Positions 1 through 9,363 of a stretch of DNA of 64,000 nt are shown here, piece after piece; position 1 is the first letter of the stretch, and each line of letters opens with the position of its first letter. The stretch is from Methylomonas montana (GTDB lineage Bacteria; Pseudomonadota; Gammaproteobacteria; Methylococcales; Methylomonadaceae): assembly GCF_030490285.1 (NCBI RefSeq), contig NZ_CP129884.1:4526001-4590000 (forward strand), in the 5' to 3' direction. A program made the translations under genes and the position numbers. The notes beneath the pieces are model-generated. The model worked only from the letters and a program-made list of their open reading frames with translations, was not told the DNA's origin and ran no database searches.

Positions 1-124
1 GCTGGTGATGGAAGTCAATTCCTCGCCGGGCCTGGAAGGTATCGAAAAAACCAGCGGTAAGGATATTGCCGGGCTGATGATCGAATATATCGAGAAAAAC
101 GTCGGGAAAAATAAGTCGGGGTAA
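1..124 (+). CDS. rimK: RimK-type ATP-grasp ligase, C-terminal end only
   Basis: Only the last 40 codons are in the window, entering from the left edge and ending in TAA at 122-124. The tail contains [13 protein letters not shown] followed by [15 protein letters not shown]. This matches the C-terminus of RimK, the ATP-grasp enzyme that adds glutamates to ribosomal protein S6; the Glu and Asn of EVN belong to the metal-binding end of the ATP-grasp fold. The identity rests on this short tail, so a close RimK paralogue is possible. Confidence 0.8.
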   Translation, partial: LVMEVNSSPGLEGIEKTSGKDIAGLMIEYIEKNVGKNKSG

Positions 125-197
125 TCAAGCCCCGCATCAAGGCGGCATATCTTAAACGGGACCCAGGCTGGGGCGCCCAGGTCCTGCCGGAAAAAGC

Positions 198-608
198 CTA
201 TTTTTCCAGTGTCACAAAAGCCAGTTTGGAAATGCCGGCATGCTGCACGGTAGCCATTATTTCCGCAACTTTGCCGTAATTGACGCCTTGGTCGGCGTAG
301 ATGTGAATGATCAGTTCTGGATTGGCTGCCAATTCGGTCTTCAGCGTGGAATCCAGTGCCGTTAAATCGGCAATCGCATTTTTATTTAGCGTCACGCCGC
401 CTTGCGCATCGATACCCAGCTGCATAGGCTGTTTCTCGGTATCCGGCGTGGTGGAGGCCGTTTTTGGCAGGGCCACGTTGACCGACTGCGTCAACAGCGG
501 TGCGGTAACCAACAAGATGATCACCAGCACCAACATGACATCCACCAGCGGCGTGACGTTAATCTCGCTAACCGGCCCGTCGTCGTCTGAGTTTGTTTTA
601 AATCCCAT
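198..608 (-). CDS. exbD: ExbD, proton-channel subunit of the TonB system
   Basis: A 136-residue protein with a short cytoplasmic N-terminus, one membrane helix around residues 20-42 and a periplasmic domain. The segment SEINVTPLVDVMLVL holds the conserved aspartate of the ExbD/TolR family, which carries protons. ExbD works with ExbB to energise TonB. I placed the start at the ATG at 606-608, preceded by AAGGAG; a TTG one codon upstream is less likely. It is the last gene of a tonB-exbB-exbD operon, three bases after exbB. The length is normal for the family. TolR is the main alternative, but the adjacent TonB argues for ExbD. Confidence 0.93.
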   Translation of the reverse strand: MGFKTNSDDDGPVSEINVTPLVDVMLVLVIILLVTAPLLTQSVNVALPKTASTTPDTEKQPMQLGIDAQGGVTLNKNAIADLTALDSTLKTELAANPELIIHIYADQGVNYGKVAEIMATVQHAGISKLAFVTLEK

Positions 609-611
609 CAA

Positions 612-1292
612 TTACTCCTTGTTTTTGCCACTATTGGCATACGCATCGCCAAAGGCGATATGCAGAAAACCGTCAACGAAATGCTCCAGTGAGGCGCGAT
701 GGTGCTTGGCGCGACGCTGGAAAAAATTATAGGCCAGTACTGCCGGCACTGCTACGGCGATACCGATGGCTGTAGCAATCAAGGCATCGCCAATCGGGCC
801 GGCAACCACGTCCAAACTGGCAGAGCCGCTGGCGCTGATGTCGTGCATCGCGTGCATGATGCCTAGCACGGTACCGAATAGACCGACGAAAGGCGCGGTA
901 CTGCCGATACTGGCCAGCATCGTCAAACCGCTGTCCATACGGTTCAGTTCTTCTTGAGTCTGTTTGCGCAGGGCCTGTTCCAGCAAATCTTGGACAGAAC
1001 CGCGAAATTTAAGACTACCGCAGGTTTCCGGATGAGACATTTCCGCCAGCCAGGCAAATCCGCAGTTGGCAATACGTGCTTTCGGGCCGCGCGCGGTTTC
1101 GGCGGGCAGTTGTGCAGCGGCTTTCAGATCGGTGGCATCCCAAAAGGCCGCATTGTATTGCTTGTTGTAATAATTATTCTTAGCAAATTGCCATATTTTG
1201 AAGAAGATCAAAGTCCACGTTATCAACGAAAAAACTAACAGTGTGTAAAGGGTAGCGTCGATAACCGCTTCCGGGGCTATATGGTAAGGCAT
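612..1292 (-). CDS. exbB: ExbB, MotA/TolQ/ExbB proton channel protein
   Basis: A 226-residue inner-membrane protein. It has an N-terminal membrane helix (about residues 12-34), a cytoplasmic stretch, then two helices in the C-terminal half. The segment LASIGSTAPFVGLFGTVLGI is the family signature. ExbB forms the oligomeric ring that, with ExbD, uses the proton gradient to drive TonB. The start has GGAGAG six bases upstream. It lies between tonB and exbD on the same strand with very short gaps, which indicates one transcript. Confidence 0.94.
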   Translation of the reverse strand: MPYHIAPEAVIDATLYTLLVFSLITWTLIFFKIWQFAKNNYYNKQYNAAFWDATDLKAAAQLPAETARGPKARIANCGFAWLAEMSHPETCGSLKFRGSVQDLLEQALRKQTQEELNRMDSGLTMLASIGSTAPFVGLFGTVLGIMHAMHDISASGSASLDVVAGPIGDALIATAIGIAVAVPAVLAYNFFQRRAKHHRASLEHFVDGFLHIAFGDAYANSGKNKE

Positions 1293-1307
1293 TAATCTCT
1301 CCGATTT

Positions 1308-2099
1308 TTATTCACGCAAAGTAAAAATAATAGGCACAATCACCGAACTGGCCACTGGCGTTTCGCCGCGTTTGGCCGGAATGAATTTCCATTTTTTGAC
1401 GGCCTCAACTGCCGACTCGTCCAGCATTTCGTGGCCGCTACTGGTTTCCACCGCCACCGAATCGCTCAACCCTTCCGCCGATACCTGTACCCGTAGCATC
1501 ACTTTACCTTGCCAGCCGCGGCTTTTGGCAATCATCGGGTACTCCGGCTTGGGATTATGAGCATAATTGGCCCGAAAATTGGCTTCCGTAAATTGCTCGG
1601 CGCTGGTGGCCGTGGTACTGGTGGTCGTGGTAGTCACCGGCGTACTGGTCGTCGTGCTGGTGACCGGCGCCGGTTGCTGCTCCGAGACCGGCTCGATTGG
1701 CGCATATTCCGGCGCTTTCTGCACGATGGGCGGCGCTTTCTTCGGCACCGGTTTAGGCTGCGGCTTCTTGGGTGGCGGTTTTTTCTCGGGTGGAGGCGGC
1801 GCGGGCGGTGGCGGAGCGGCAGCCGGTTTGGGAGCCGACAGAGCGATCATCGACACTTCCATTATCAATGGTTGGGCCGCTGTCAATTTTTCCTCGGGTT
1901 TCAACAACTGTTGCAAACCCAAAACATGCAGCAGAAATACCAAGACGGTTAACAGTCTCAGCATGCTGGCGGGCTGTTCTTCCCCCAACAGCGTCTGCCA
2001 AAGCGAGCGCCGACCCGATTTGGTCACCCCCCCCGAACCGATGAATGACGCTAACTTATTGTTCGGCAAAGCATCTTCGTGGGTTTTGAATAAATACAT
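1308..2099 (-). CDS. tonB: TonB energy transducer
   Basis: A TonB-family protein: a membrane anchor (about residues 47-63 from this start), a long Pro/Lys-rich periplasmic spacer, a Thr/Ser-rich stretch, and a C-terminal TonB domain with YPMIAKSRGWQGKV and the late SAVEAVKKWKFIPA segment. It links the ExbB-ExbD motor to outer-membrane receptors such as the BtuB encoded at 26746. I chose the ATG at 2099 (263 residues). The reading frame is open to 2180, but neither start has a convincing ribosome-binding site. An unusual cytoplasmic leader of about 45 residues precedes the anchor. Confidence 0.88.
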   Translation of the reverse strand: MYLFKTHEDALPNNKLASFIGSGGVTKSGRRSLWQTLLGEEQPASMLRLLTVLVFLLHVLGLQQLLKPEEKLTAAQPLIMEVSMIALSAPKPAAAPPPPAPPPPEKKPPPKKPQPKPVPKKAPPIVQKAPEYAPIEPVSEQQPAPVTSTTTSTPVTTTTTSTTATSAEQFTEANFRANYAHNPKPEYPMIAKSRGWQGKVMLRVQVSAEGLSDSVAVETSSGHEMLDESAVEAVKKWKFIPAKRGETPVASSVIVPIIFTLRE

Positions 2100-2236
2100 A
2101 GAAACTGTTGAATACCAAAATATGCGCGGTTCGATTTTAATCCGACATTGTAAATTATAAGACTGCTCAGCGTCAGCCATCCTGACATTGCAAAATCGTC
2201 GGGAGTTCTTAACTAAGACGTTTTAAAAATCAAAAA

Positions 2237-2260
2237 CCCCACTCGATAAGCATTGTGGGG
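2237..2260 (+). promoter_or_regulatory. Hairpin in the kup upstream region
   Basis: CCCCAC and GTGGGG form six-base arms separated by 12 bases, about 65 bases upstream of the kup start. It could be a transcript-leader structure or chance. No T-run follows it. Confidence 0.25.
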
Positions 2261-2323
2261 GAAATCATAATCTGTGGCATAATTTCCACACCCTTCCGCC
2301 TCCTTCCCGATTTCGTTTCCCAT

Positions 2324-4210
2324 ATGTCTTTAAAACAATCGTCCCAGACCAAGGATCAAGGCACATCATTAACGCTAGGTGCGATAGGCGTGGTATTCGG
2401 CGATATCGGCACCAGCCCGTTGTATGCGGTGAAAGAGGTATTTCATGGCGGCCTGCCTACCGATGCACTCCATGTGTTGGGCGTACTATCGCTGATCTTT
2501 TGGGCCATCACCTTGGTAGTCACCACCAAATACGCCATTTTCATCATGCGCGCCGATAACAAAGGCGAAGGCGGCATCATGGCTTTGATGGCATTAGCCT
2601 TGCAAGGCTCGAAGGATAATCCGCAAAGAAAACTGTTTATTATCACTATCGGTCTGCTTGGGGCCTCGTTGTTTTATGGCGACAGCATGATTACGCCGGC
2701 CATTTCGGTATTGAGTGCGGTGGAGGGCTTACGCATCGTCGCGCCCCGCTTGGACCATTACGTCTTGCCGATCACCATTGCCGTACTCAGCTTATTATTC
2801 ATTATCCAGACCAAAGGTACCGGCAAAGTCGGCAGAATGTTCGCGCCCATCATGTGTTTTTGGTTTGCCACGCTGGGCATTCTGGGGTTAGTTAATATCT
2901 TCCATCATCCGGACGTGTTGATGGCCGTCAACCCTTATTACGCGGTTAGTTTATTGATCGAATTGGGTTGGAAAGGTTTTTTGATTATGGGGGCGGTGGT
3001 TCTGGCGATTACCGGGGCGGAGGCGCTGTATGCCGATATGGGGCATTTCGGGTTAAAGCCGATCCGGCTGGCGTGGTTTGGCTTTGTATTTCCGGCCTTG
3101 CTGCTGAATTATTTCGGCCAGGGTGCTTTGCTGATAGGAAATCCCCGCGCGATCGAAAATCCATTCTATCTGCTGGCGCCACACTGGGCCTTGTATCCGA
3201 TGCTAATCTTGTCGACATTGGCCACGGTTATCGCCTCGCAAGCCGTGATTTCCGGGGCATTTTCAGTGACTAGGCAAGCTATCCAGCTCGGCTATTGTCC
3301 CAGAATGAATATTCGCCATACCTCCGGCGACGAAATGGGCCAGGTCTACGTTCCGGCCGTTAACTGGTTGCTGATGGTGTCGGTATTTATTCTGGTGTTG
3401 AGCTTTAGGTCGTCATCGGCCTTGGCTTCCGCATATGGTATTGCCGTGACCGGCACCATGATCGTCGATACGATTCTGGCCTTTATCGTGATCCAGGCGC
3501 TGTGGCAATGGAACAAGCCTACCAGCATCACCTTTCTGTCGACGTTTCTGATTATCGATTTGCTATTTTTATCTTCCAACAGTCTGAAAATCCCTCACGG
3601 CGGCTGGTTGCCGCTAGTGGTGGGTACCGTGCTGTTTTTGATCATGACTACCTGGATCAAAGGCAAGGAGTTGTTGGCGCGGTATTTGGACGAAAAACGG
3701 GTGTTGTTCGAGGAAATGGAGGAACGCCTGAAAAACCAGCCACTGGCGACGGTGCCAGGTACCGCGATTTACATGGCACGCAGCGTCCATGGTGTGCCGC
3801 AAGTTCTATTGCATAATCTGGAACACAATCATGTAATGCATGAAAAAATCATCGTGCTGACCATCGTTACTCGAGAAGAACCTTATGTTGATGAGGCCCA
3901 TCGCGTTAAAATTCGTTCCTTTGGCGACAGTGGCAATTTTTATCGGGTGAAGCTGTATTTTGGTTTCCAGGAAGAACAGGATGTACGCCGCGCCTTGCAA
4001 CTTTGCTGTCACGAAGGCCTGGAAATTGATCAAAAAACCGTATCGTTTTTCATCGGTAGCGAAAGACTATCCTTCCGCCGCAAGAGTCCAATGCCGAAAT
4101 GGCGCCGCTCCTTGTTTAGCTTTTTAACCCACAATTCCAGCAGCGCCATCGAGTATTTTAAAATCCCCGTCGAGCGTGTTATCGAATTGGGGATCCGGAT
4201 CGAGCTGTAA
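2324..4210 (+). CDS. kup: Kup low-affinity potassium:proton symporter
   Basis: A polytopic inner-membrane protein of 628 residues when started at the ATG at 2324, the usual length for Kup/TrkD; the open frame begins earlier at 2255. The N-terminal segment GAIGVVFGDIGTSPLYAVKE is the Kup signature, with about 12 predicted membrane helices followed by a cytoplasmic C-terminal domain of roughly 170 residues. It takes up potassium with protons. It is monocistronic by layout: divergent from tonB and convergent with the lipoprotein gene at 4239. No strong ribosome-binding site is visible at the chosen start. Confidence 0.95.
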   Translation: MSLKQSSQTKDQGTSLTLGAIGVVFGDIGTSPLYAVKEVFHGGLPTDALHVLGVLSLIFWAITLVVTTKYAIFIMRADNKGEGGIMALMALALQGSKDNPQRKLFIITIGLLGASLFYGDSMITPAISVLSAVEGLRIVAPRLDHYVLPITIAVLSLLFIIQTKGTGKVGRMFAPIMCFWFATLGILGLVNIFHHPDVLMAVNPYYAVSLLIELGWKGFLIMGAVVLAITGAEALYADMGHFGLKPIRLAWFGFVFPALLLNYFGQGALLIGNPRAIENPFYLLAPHWALYPMLILSTLATVIASQAVISGAFSVTRQAIQLGYCPRMNIRHTSGDEMGQVYVPAVNWLLMVSVFILVLSFRSSSALASAYGIAVTGTMIVDTILAFIVIQALWQWNKPTSITFLSTFLIIDLLFLSSNSLKIPHGGWLPLVVGTVLFLIMTTWIKGKELLARYLDEKRVLFEEMEERLKNQPLATVPGTAIYMARSVHGVPQVLLHNLEHNHVMHEKIIVLTIVTREEPYVDEAHRVKIRSFGDSGNFYRVKLYFGFQEEQDVRRALQLCCHEGLEIDQKTVSFFIGSERLSFRRKSPMPKWRRSLFSFLTHNSSSAIEYFKIPVERVIELGIRIEL

Positions 4211-4238
4211 GCGTTTAAAGCTGACCGGCAACCGACAC

Positions 4239-4700
4239 CTACTCGCCGTGTCTGTTATGCCGTCCGCTCCAGCCACCGCGTTGTTGGTGGTCACCGTCGC
4301 CGCCATGTCTACCAAAACCGTGCTCCCGCTGTTCCGATGGCGACCATTCGTGGCGTGGCGCATGTTCGGCATGACTATCATGCCTAAATTCTCGGCGGCC
4401 CATATCCCGGTTTTGCCAGCTACTGCGTCCGCCATCATGGCGATCGAAATGCGGAGTAGGGGCGCGCCAATCTTGATGGCTGTCATGATGATGTTCGGAG
4501 CGATAGCTAGGTTGCACATAGTAACGCCCGTAGCTGATGCTGGTGCCGGGGCTGTAATAACTGCTACCGTAGCTTTGGTAGTTACTCGGAGAGGAATAAC
4601 TGCTGCCGTAACCCGCGTAGCCACGCTGATAATAACCTGTCGCGCACCCCGACAGGGCTAAAGCAACAAAAGAAATAATGGCGACTTGTAAGGTTTTCAT
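4239..4700 (-). CDS. Small Tyr/Ser- and His/Arg-rich lipoprotein, function unknown
   Basis: A 153-residue protein beginning MKTLQVAIISFVALALSGC. This is a signal peptide ending in a lipobox (LSGC), so the mature protein is probably a lipoprotein anchored at Cys19. The first part of the mature chain is rich in Tyr, Ser and Gly; the second half is rich in His, Arg and Asp with no clear domain. The start at 4700 has AGAGG just upstream; the open frame extends ten codons further. I do not recognise the family. The His-rich tail might bind metal, which is inference only. Confidence 0.7.
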   Translation of the reverse strand: MKTLQVAIISFVALALSGCATGYYQRGYAGYGSSYSSPSNYQSYGSSYYSPGTSISYGRYYVQPSYRSEHHHDSHQDWRAPTPHFDRHDGGRSSWQNRDMGRREFRHDSHAEHAPRHEWSPSEQREHGFGRHGGDGDHQQRGGWSGRHNRHGE

Positions 4701-4773
4701 GGCTGCCTCTTGGCGGTTTGCCCTCTTCAATTAGAGTCGGGCTTAGTTTACCGCCGAGAGACTTAATCCATCC

Positions 4774-5655
4774 TTAACGGCTCGGCTCCACCACGAAATT
4801 TTCCGGCTCGGCTATCACCGGATTAGTCAAAGTGCCAATACCTTCGATCTCGATCCGCACCGTTTGCCCCGCTTTCAGATAGCCGCGCGGCTTCATTTTC
4901 ACGCCCACGCCGGCCGGCGTGCCGGTGCTGATTACATCGCCAGGCTCCAAGGTCATCACTTGAGACAGATAGGCGATTAAGTCATAACAATTGAAAATCA
5001 TCTCGCCAGTATTGGCGTTTTGCCGCAACTCCTCGTCTACCCAGGTTTTCAAACCAAGATTATGCGGATCGACAATTTCGTCCGCCGTGACCAGCCAGGG
5101 CCCAAGTGGACCATGGGTGTCGAAGGATTTTCCCAAAGTCCAAGTCGGCGTGCGCTGTTGCCAGTCGCGCACCGTCACATCGTTGCAAATCGTGTAACCG
5201 GCGATTACATCATGGGCTTTTTCAACGGGTACATTTTTGCAACGATTGCCGATGACCAGCGCCAGCTCGCCTTCGTAATCCACTTTTTCGGAGATAGATG
5301 GCACCTGAATCGCCTGGCCATCGGCAATCACACAGGTGCTTTGCTTGGTAAAAAAGGTCGGATATTCGGGTTTTTCCCGGCCGGTTTCGCTGATGTGATC
5401 AGCATAATTGAGCCCCACGCCCAGTAATTTGCCGGGCCGCGGAATCGGCGCCAGTAATTTCACACCGTTTAGCGCAAGCCGATGCGCTCCCGATGCGATC
5501 AGGTTTTGCATCGCCTCTAATCCGGCTTGGCCGCTCGCCAAAAAATCCAGCATACTGTCGGCATGCGCGATGTTAAGCGTGGCAACCGCCACGCTATCGC
5601 CCACCACCGCGCCGATTTGAGTTTGTCCTTCGTGTATGAATGTCACCAATTTCAT
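4774..5655 (-). CDS. Fumarylacetoacetate hydrolase family protein
   Basis: A 293-residue enzyme of the FAH/YcgM family. Residues from about 75 onward carry [14 protein letters not shown] and later [21 protein letters not shown] and [13 protein letters not shown]. These are the conserved metal-binding (Glu, Glu, Asp) and loop segments of the fold. Members hydrolyse or decarboxylate acylpyruvates and related 2-oxo acids; the substrate cannot be read from sequence. I chose the ATG at 5655 because it matches the usual N-terminus (MKLVTF) of the family. It is divergent from trpE with about 160 bases between the starts. Confidence 0.88.
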   Translation of the reverse strand: MKLVTFIHEGQTQIGAVVGDSVAVATLNIAHADSMLDFLASGQAGLEAMQNLIASGAHRLALNGVKLLAPIPRPGKLLGVGLNYADHISETGREKPEYPTFFTKQSTCVIADGQAIQVPSISEKVDYEGELALVIGNRCKNVPVEKAHDVIAGYTICNDVTVRDWQQRTPTWTLGKSFDTHGPLGPWLVTADEIVDPHNLGLKTWVDEELRQNANTGEMIFNCYDLIAYLSQVMTLEPGDVISTGTPAGVGVKMKPRGYLKAGQTVRIEIEGIGTLTNPVIAEPENFVVEPSR

Positions 5656-5720
5656 GCAGAGTCCGCCTGTTGCCCAAAAAACCGAGATTTTATAACGAAG
5701 CTGAAACGGGCGAAAAAAGA

Positions 5721-5726
5721 TATAAT
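5721..5726 (+). promoter_or_regulatory. Possible -10 element upstream of trpE
   Basis: A perfect TATAAT lies 90 bases before the trpE start in the trpE/FAH divergent region. No good -35 element is seen at the right distance. No leader peptide with tandem Trp codons is visible between here and 5816, so classical attenuation is not supported. Confidence 0.3.
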
Positions 5727-5816
5727 CCACAGCCGTTTTTAGCAGATGCTATAGCGCGTAACCTAAAGCAAAACGGCGTTTTGCCTGCTCCCTGGACAGC
5801 AACCCAAAATAACAAG

Positions 5817-7301
5817 ATGACACCCGCCGAATTTTTCGAATACGCCCAACAAGGCTACAACCGCATCCCGATCTGCCGCGAAGTGCTGGCCGACCTGGAT
5901 ACGCCGCTCAGCACCTACTTAAAGCTGGCCGACGGCCCCTATTCTTATTTGTTCGAATCGGTACATGGCGGCGAGCAATGGGGACGTTATTCGATTATTG
6001 GTTTGCCGTGTCAGACCCGCGTCAAAATCAGCGGCTATACGATCACGGTTGAAAAAGACGGTGCCGAGACCGAGCAGTTTGAGCATGGTCATCCGCTGGA
6101 GTGGATCGAAGAATTTCGTCAACAATACAATGTGCCAAACGTCCCTGGCTTGCCGCGCTTCAACGGCGGTCTGGTCGGTTATTTTGGCTACGAAACCATT
6201 GGCTACATCGAGCCGCGCCTGCAAGCCTCTGTTAAACCAGACCCAATCGGTGCTCCGGATATTCTGTTGATGGTGTCGCAAGACTTGCTGGTGTTCGATA
6301 ACCTGTCCGGCAAGATGCTGTTGCTGACTCATGCCGATCCGGCTCAGCCTGGCGCTTATGAAAATGCGACAGCCCGTTTGAATGAGCTGGCAGTGAAATT
6401 GCGGGAAATGCAAGCCAATCCACAAGTGCATCCGACTAGTAAGCAGGTTCACGAAACCGATTTCGTCTCCGGCTTCACTCAGCAAGGCTACGAAGATGCG
6501 GTACGCAAGGCCAAGCAATACATCACCGACGGCGACTGCATGCAAGTGGTGTTATCGCAACGCATGTCGATACCTTATGCCGCCTCGCCGCTGGATCTGT
6601 ATCGAGCCTTGCGTTGCCTGAATCCGTCGCCGTACATGTTTTATTTGAATCTGGCGGATTTTCACATCGTCGGCTCCTCACCGGAAATCCTGGTGCGGCT
6701 GGAAGATAATGAAATCACCGTCAGACCGATCGCCGGCACCCGGCCGCGCGGCGCTACTCACGAACAGGACTTGGCACTGGAACAGGAACTGCTGGCCGAC
6801 CCCAAGGAAATTGCCGAACATTTAATGTTGATCGATCTGGGCCGCAACGACACCGGCCGAGTGGCTAAAATCGGCAGCGTCAAACTCACCGACAAAATGA
6901 TAGTCGAGCGCTATTCGCATGTGATGCACATCGTCTCCAACGTGACCGGCGAGTTGCAGGACGGCAAAGATGCGTTCGATGTGCTGGCGGCGACTTTCCC
7001 GGCCGGCACCGTCAGCGGCGCGCCGAAGATTCGGGCAATGGAAATCATCGACGAACTGGAGCCGGTCAAACGCGGCATTTATGCGGGGGCGGTGGGCTAT
7101 ATCTCCTGGTCCGGCAATCTGGATACGGCTATCGCGATCCGCACCGCCGTAATCAAGGATCAAACTTTGCACATTCAGGCCGGTGCCGGCATCGTCTACG
7201 ACTCGGTGCCGCGCAACGAATGGGATGAAACAATGAACAAAGGCCGGGCGGTGTTCCGCGCCGTTAGCATGGCCGAAGCCGGCCTCGGAGGCAAAGCATG
7301 A
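5817..7301 (+). CDS. trpE: Anthranilate synthase component I
   Basis: A 494-residue chorismate-binding enzyme that, with TrpG, makes anthranilate from chorismate and glutamine. The N-terminal domain has the allosteric Trp-binding region ([15 protein letters not shown] near residue 40). The C-terminal half has the signature blocks [45 protein letters not shown] and [12 protein letters not shown] placed the start at the ATG at 5817 because the family begins close to MTPAEF; the frame is open back to 5640. It overlaps trpG by four bases, so the two subunits are translationally coupled. Confidence 0.95.
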   Translation: MTPAEFFEYAQQGYNRIPICREVLADLDTPLSTYLKLADGPYSYLFESVHGGEQWGRYSIIGLPCQTRVKISGYTITVEKDGAETEQFEHGHPLEWIEEFRQQYNVPNVPGLPRFNGGLVGYFGYETIGYIEPRLQASVKPDPIGAPDILLMVSQDLLVFDNLSGKMLLLTHADPAQPGAYENATARLNELAVKLREMQANPQVHPTSKQVHETDFVSGFTQQGYEDAVRKAKQYITDGDCMQVVLSQRMSIPYAASPLDLYRALRCLNPSPYMFYLNLADFHIVGSSPEILVRLEDNEITVRPIAGTRPRGATHEQDLALEQELLADPKEIAEHLMLIDLGRNDTGRVAKIGSVKLTDKMIVERYSHVMHIVSNVTGELQDGKDAFDVLAATFPAGTVSGAPKIRAMEIIDELEPVKRGIYAGAVGYISWSGNLDTAIAIRTAVIKDQTLHIQAGAGIVYDSVPRNEWDETMNKGRAVFRAVSMAEAGLGGKA

Positions 7302-7888
7302 GCGCCGTCAGACTGGTGATGGTCGACAACTACGATTCGTTTACCTACAACCTGGTGCAATATTTCGGTGAACTTGGCGCCGAGGTGCTGGTGGTGCGTA
7401 ACGATGAAGTCACGGTCGACGATATCGAAGCCTTGAGTCCGGATAAAATCGTCATTTCTCCCGGCCCCTGCACACCCAAGGAAGCCGGCATTTCCGTGGA
7501 AACCATCCACCGCTACGCCGGTAAATACCCGATCTTGGGCGTTTGCCTGGGCCACCAAAGCATAGGCTATGCTTTTGGCGGTAACATCATCCACGCCAAG
7601 CAAATCATGCACGGCAAGACATCATTGGTTTATCACCGCGACGTCGGCGTGTTCAAGGGGCTGAACAACCCGTTCACGGCTACACGCTATCATTCTCTGG
7701 TTATCGAGCAAGCGACTTTGCCGGATTGCCTGGAAGTTACTGCCTGGACCCAGGATGAGGCGGGCAACATCGACGAAATCATGGGCGTAAGGCATAAAAC
7801 CCTGGATATCGAAGGCGTGCAATTTCACCCCGAATCGATTCTGACCGAACATGGACATGACATGTTGAGGAATTTTTTGAAGCGTTGA
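7298..7888 (+). CDS. trpG: Anthranilate synthase component II, glutamine amidotransferase
   Basis: A 196-residue class I glutamine amidotransferase. The nucleophile elbow GVCLGHQ puts the catalytic Cys at residue 83, and FHPES gives His177 and Glu179 of the triad. It supplies ammonia to TrpE and in many bacteria also serves folate synthesis through PabB. The ATGA overlap with trpE indicates coupling. A strong hairpin follows directly, so the trpEG transcript probably ends here; trpD lies 6 kb downstream. Confidence 0.94.
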   Translation: MSAVRLVMVDNYDSFTYNLVQYFGELGAEVLVVRNDEVTVDDIEALSPDKIVISPGPCTPKEAGISVETIHRYAGKYPILGVCLGHQSIGYAFGGNIIHAKQIMHGKTSLVYHRDVGVFKGLNNPFTATRYHSLVIEQATLPDCLEVTAWTQDEAGNIDEIMGVRHKTLDIEGVQFHPESILTEHGHDMLRNFLKR

Positions 7889-7895
7889 GCAAATC

Positions 7896-7921
7896 GGCAT
7901 CCCCGTCTACACGGGGATGCC
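7896..7921 (+). terminator. Hairpin after trpG, probable terminator
   Basis: GGCATCCCCGT and ACGGGGATGCC form a perfect 11-base stem with a CTAC loop, starting eight bases after the trpG stop. Only a short T-run (AGTTTTGG) follows, so termination may be partial. Confidence 0.6.
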
Positions 7922-8304
7922 AGTTTTGGATTTTCTTGGCTGCCCATCTGCGCAGGAACGAGAAAATCGTTTTAATCAGCGCTCTTCCCTAACCGAAACT
8001 CGGCTGCATTCACAAGCGGCGACACTCAAGCTGAATTGAATTTATCGCTAAAAACTCCCTACCCCACTCCGGCGTTTGCCAGTTCAGGTGGCGTCTTTTT
8101 CTCGCGCCTATGAACAATTCGAACCGGTGGCTTGCCGCTTCTCGATGTTTTAATGTGACGATCGGCAGCACTTTTACTTAATGCCGTTTAAAGCTTTGGA
8201 GTCCCCTCTATATGATGGAGTGCTATAATCAGACAATGCCCTTTAGGGGGCTTAGCCTTAGGAATCAATAATTATCGGAATGATGTTGAATTGGGAGATT
8301 ATGG
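7922..8304. other. Intergenic region before the YcbK-like gene
   Basis: About 380 bases with no convincing gene. A TATAAT at 8224-8229 could be the -10 box of the downstream gene, with no well-spaced -35. GGGAG at 8292-8296 is the ribosome-binding site of the gene at 8305. Nothing else is recognised. Confidence 0.4.
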
Positions 8305-9300
8305 ATGCTGAGACATAATGTAGAAAATCAAAGCAATGAGCATGACGCGGTAGAGCTGTCTCGACGCAGCTTTTTTAGCCGTTTTGCTATTGGCGCTGTG
8401 TTGTCTATAGCAATGCCCGGCGTAGTTCATGCTGCAAAGAGCGCGGCTGTAAAAGCCGATAAAAACCATCGGTTGGCGCAGTCGGCCAAAAGCGCCGTGC
8501 GCTTGCCTAAACACAGCGCCAGCCAGATGAGCAAAGCTACTCGGCAAACCAGCAAGGTCGCGGTCAGCCATCGTGCCGGGGGTAAGCAGCAAAAAGTGCT
8601 GGCGGCTAAAAATGCGTCTTTCGAACATGAGCGTTTGCACACCGCCCATGCGGACCCTCATGCGCAACACAACAGCCGCGTGCGGGATGTTTACAGCGGC
8701 AGAAAACGGGGCGTCTATACCGCATCCAACGATACCAGCCGCGATCACCAGGTTGGCAGAGTGCATTCGATCATTCAGCCCGATCAAAGAGAGCCGATTT
8801 TAACCTCCGCTCAAGAGCCGATGTTTTTAGCGGATCGCGGCCGTTTGGTCGGTCACCGGGCTTTGGCGTTTCAAAATCCGCACACCGGCGACAAGTTGAA
8901 TCTGACCTATTTTGAGAAAGGCCGCTATCTGAGCGATGCATTGAATGAGATTAGCTTTTTGCTACGCGATCACCGCACGGACGACGTGCATCCGATCGAT
9001 CCGGAGCTATTGGATCAATTACACGATTTGAAGCAAATGTTGGGTTTAAACCAACCGTTTGATGTGATCTGCGGTTATCGTTCGCCTTTGACCAATGCCA
9101 AGCTCCATGCCGAACATACCGGTGTCGCCAATAACAGCTTTCACATGTATGGCCGGGCGGTGGATATTCGCATCGAACGTTTCGATCTGCGCCGTATCCA
9201 CGGTGCCGCGGTAGCGATGCACCGTGGCGGGGTGGGTTATTATCCCGAATCCAATTTCATCCATCTGGATACCGGCACCTTTCGGACCTGGTCTTTGTAA
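8305..9300 (+). CDS. Tat-exported YcbK-like DUF882 (peptidase M15 type) protein
   Basis: A 331-residue protein with a twin-arginine signal: SRRSFFSRF with Arg20-Arg21, a hydrophobic stretch, and cleavage likely after VVHA. Residues about 45-190 are Lys/Ala/His-rich and look disordered. The C-terminal third is the DUF882/YcbK domain, with CGYRSPLTN and SFHMYGRAVDIRI. His280 and Asp287 sit in the H-x6-D arrangement of M15 zinc peptidases. E. coli YcbK lies next to the L,D-transpeptidase YcbB, and here too the neighbour is an LdtD-type enzyme, so a role in cell-wall remodelling is likely. The long disordered insert is not in E. coli YcbK. Confidence 0.85.
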   Translation: MLRHNVENQSNEHDAVELSRRSFFSRFAIGAVLSIAMPGVVHAAKSAAVKADKNHRLAQSAKSAVRLPKHSASQMSKATRQTSKVAVSHRAGGKQQKVLAAKNASFEHERLHTAHADPHAQHNSRVRDVYSGRKRGVYTASNDTSRDHQVGRVHSIIQPDQREPILTSAQEPMFLADRGRLVGHRALAFQNPHTGDKLNLTYFEKGRYLSDALNEISFLLRDHRTDDVHPIDPELLDQLHDLKQMLGLNQPFDVICGYRSPLTNAKLHAEHTGVANNSFHMYGRAVDIRIERFDLRRIHGAAVAMHRGGVGYYPESNFIHLDTGTFRTWSL

Positions 9301-9313
9301 AACTCTCCACCAT

Positions 9314-9341
9314 AAAAAAGCGCCTTTTCAGGCGCTTTTTT
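9314..9341. terminator. Bidirectional intrinsic terminator
   Basis: AAAAAAGCGCC and GGCGCTTTTTT form a perfect 11-base stem around TTTTCA. The A-run on one side and T-run on the other let it end both the YcbK-like gene (+) and the L,D-transpeptidase gene (-), which converge here. Confidence 0.9.
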
Positions 9342-9363
9342 ATGTCGATATACTTTTCTCGCG

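Noticed and set aside
1567-2160. 197-codon open frame opposite tonB
   Set aside because: Gly/Val-rich complement of the Pro/Thr-rich TonB spacer, not a gene.
5730-5816. Tryptophan attenuator before trpE
   Set aside because: No short reading frame with tandem TGG codons and no clear terminator hairpin; only a weak GCCGTTTT/AAAACGGC pair is present.
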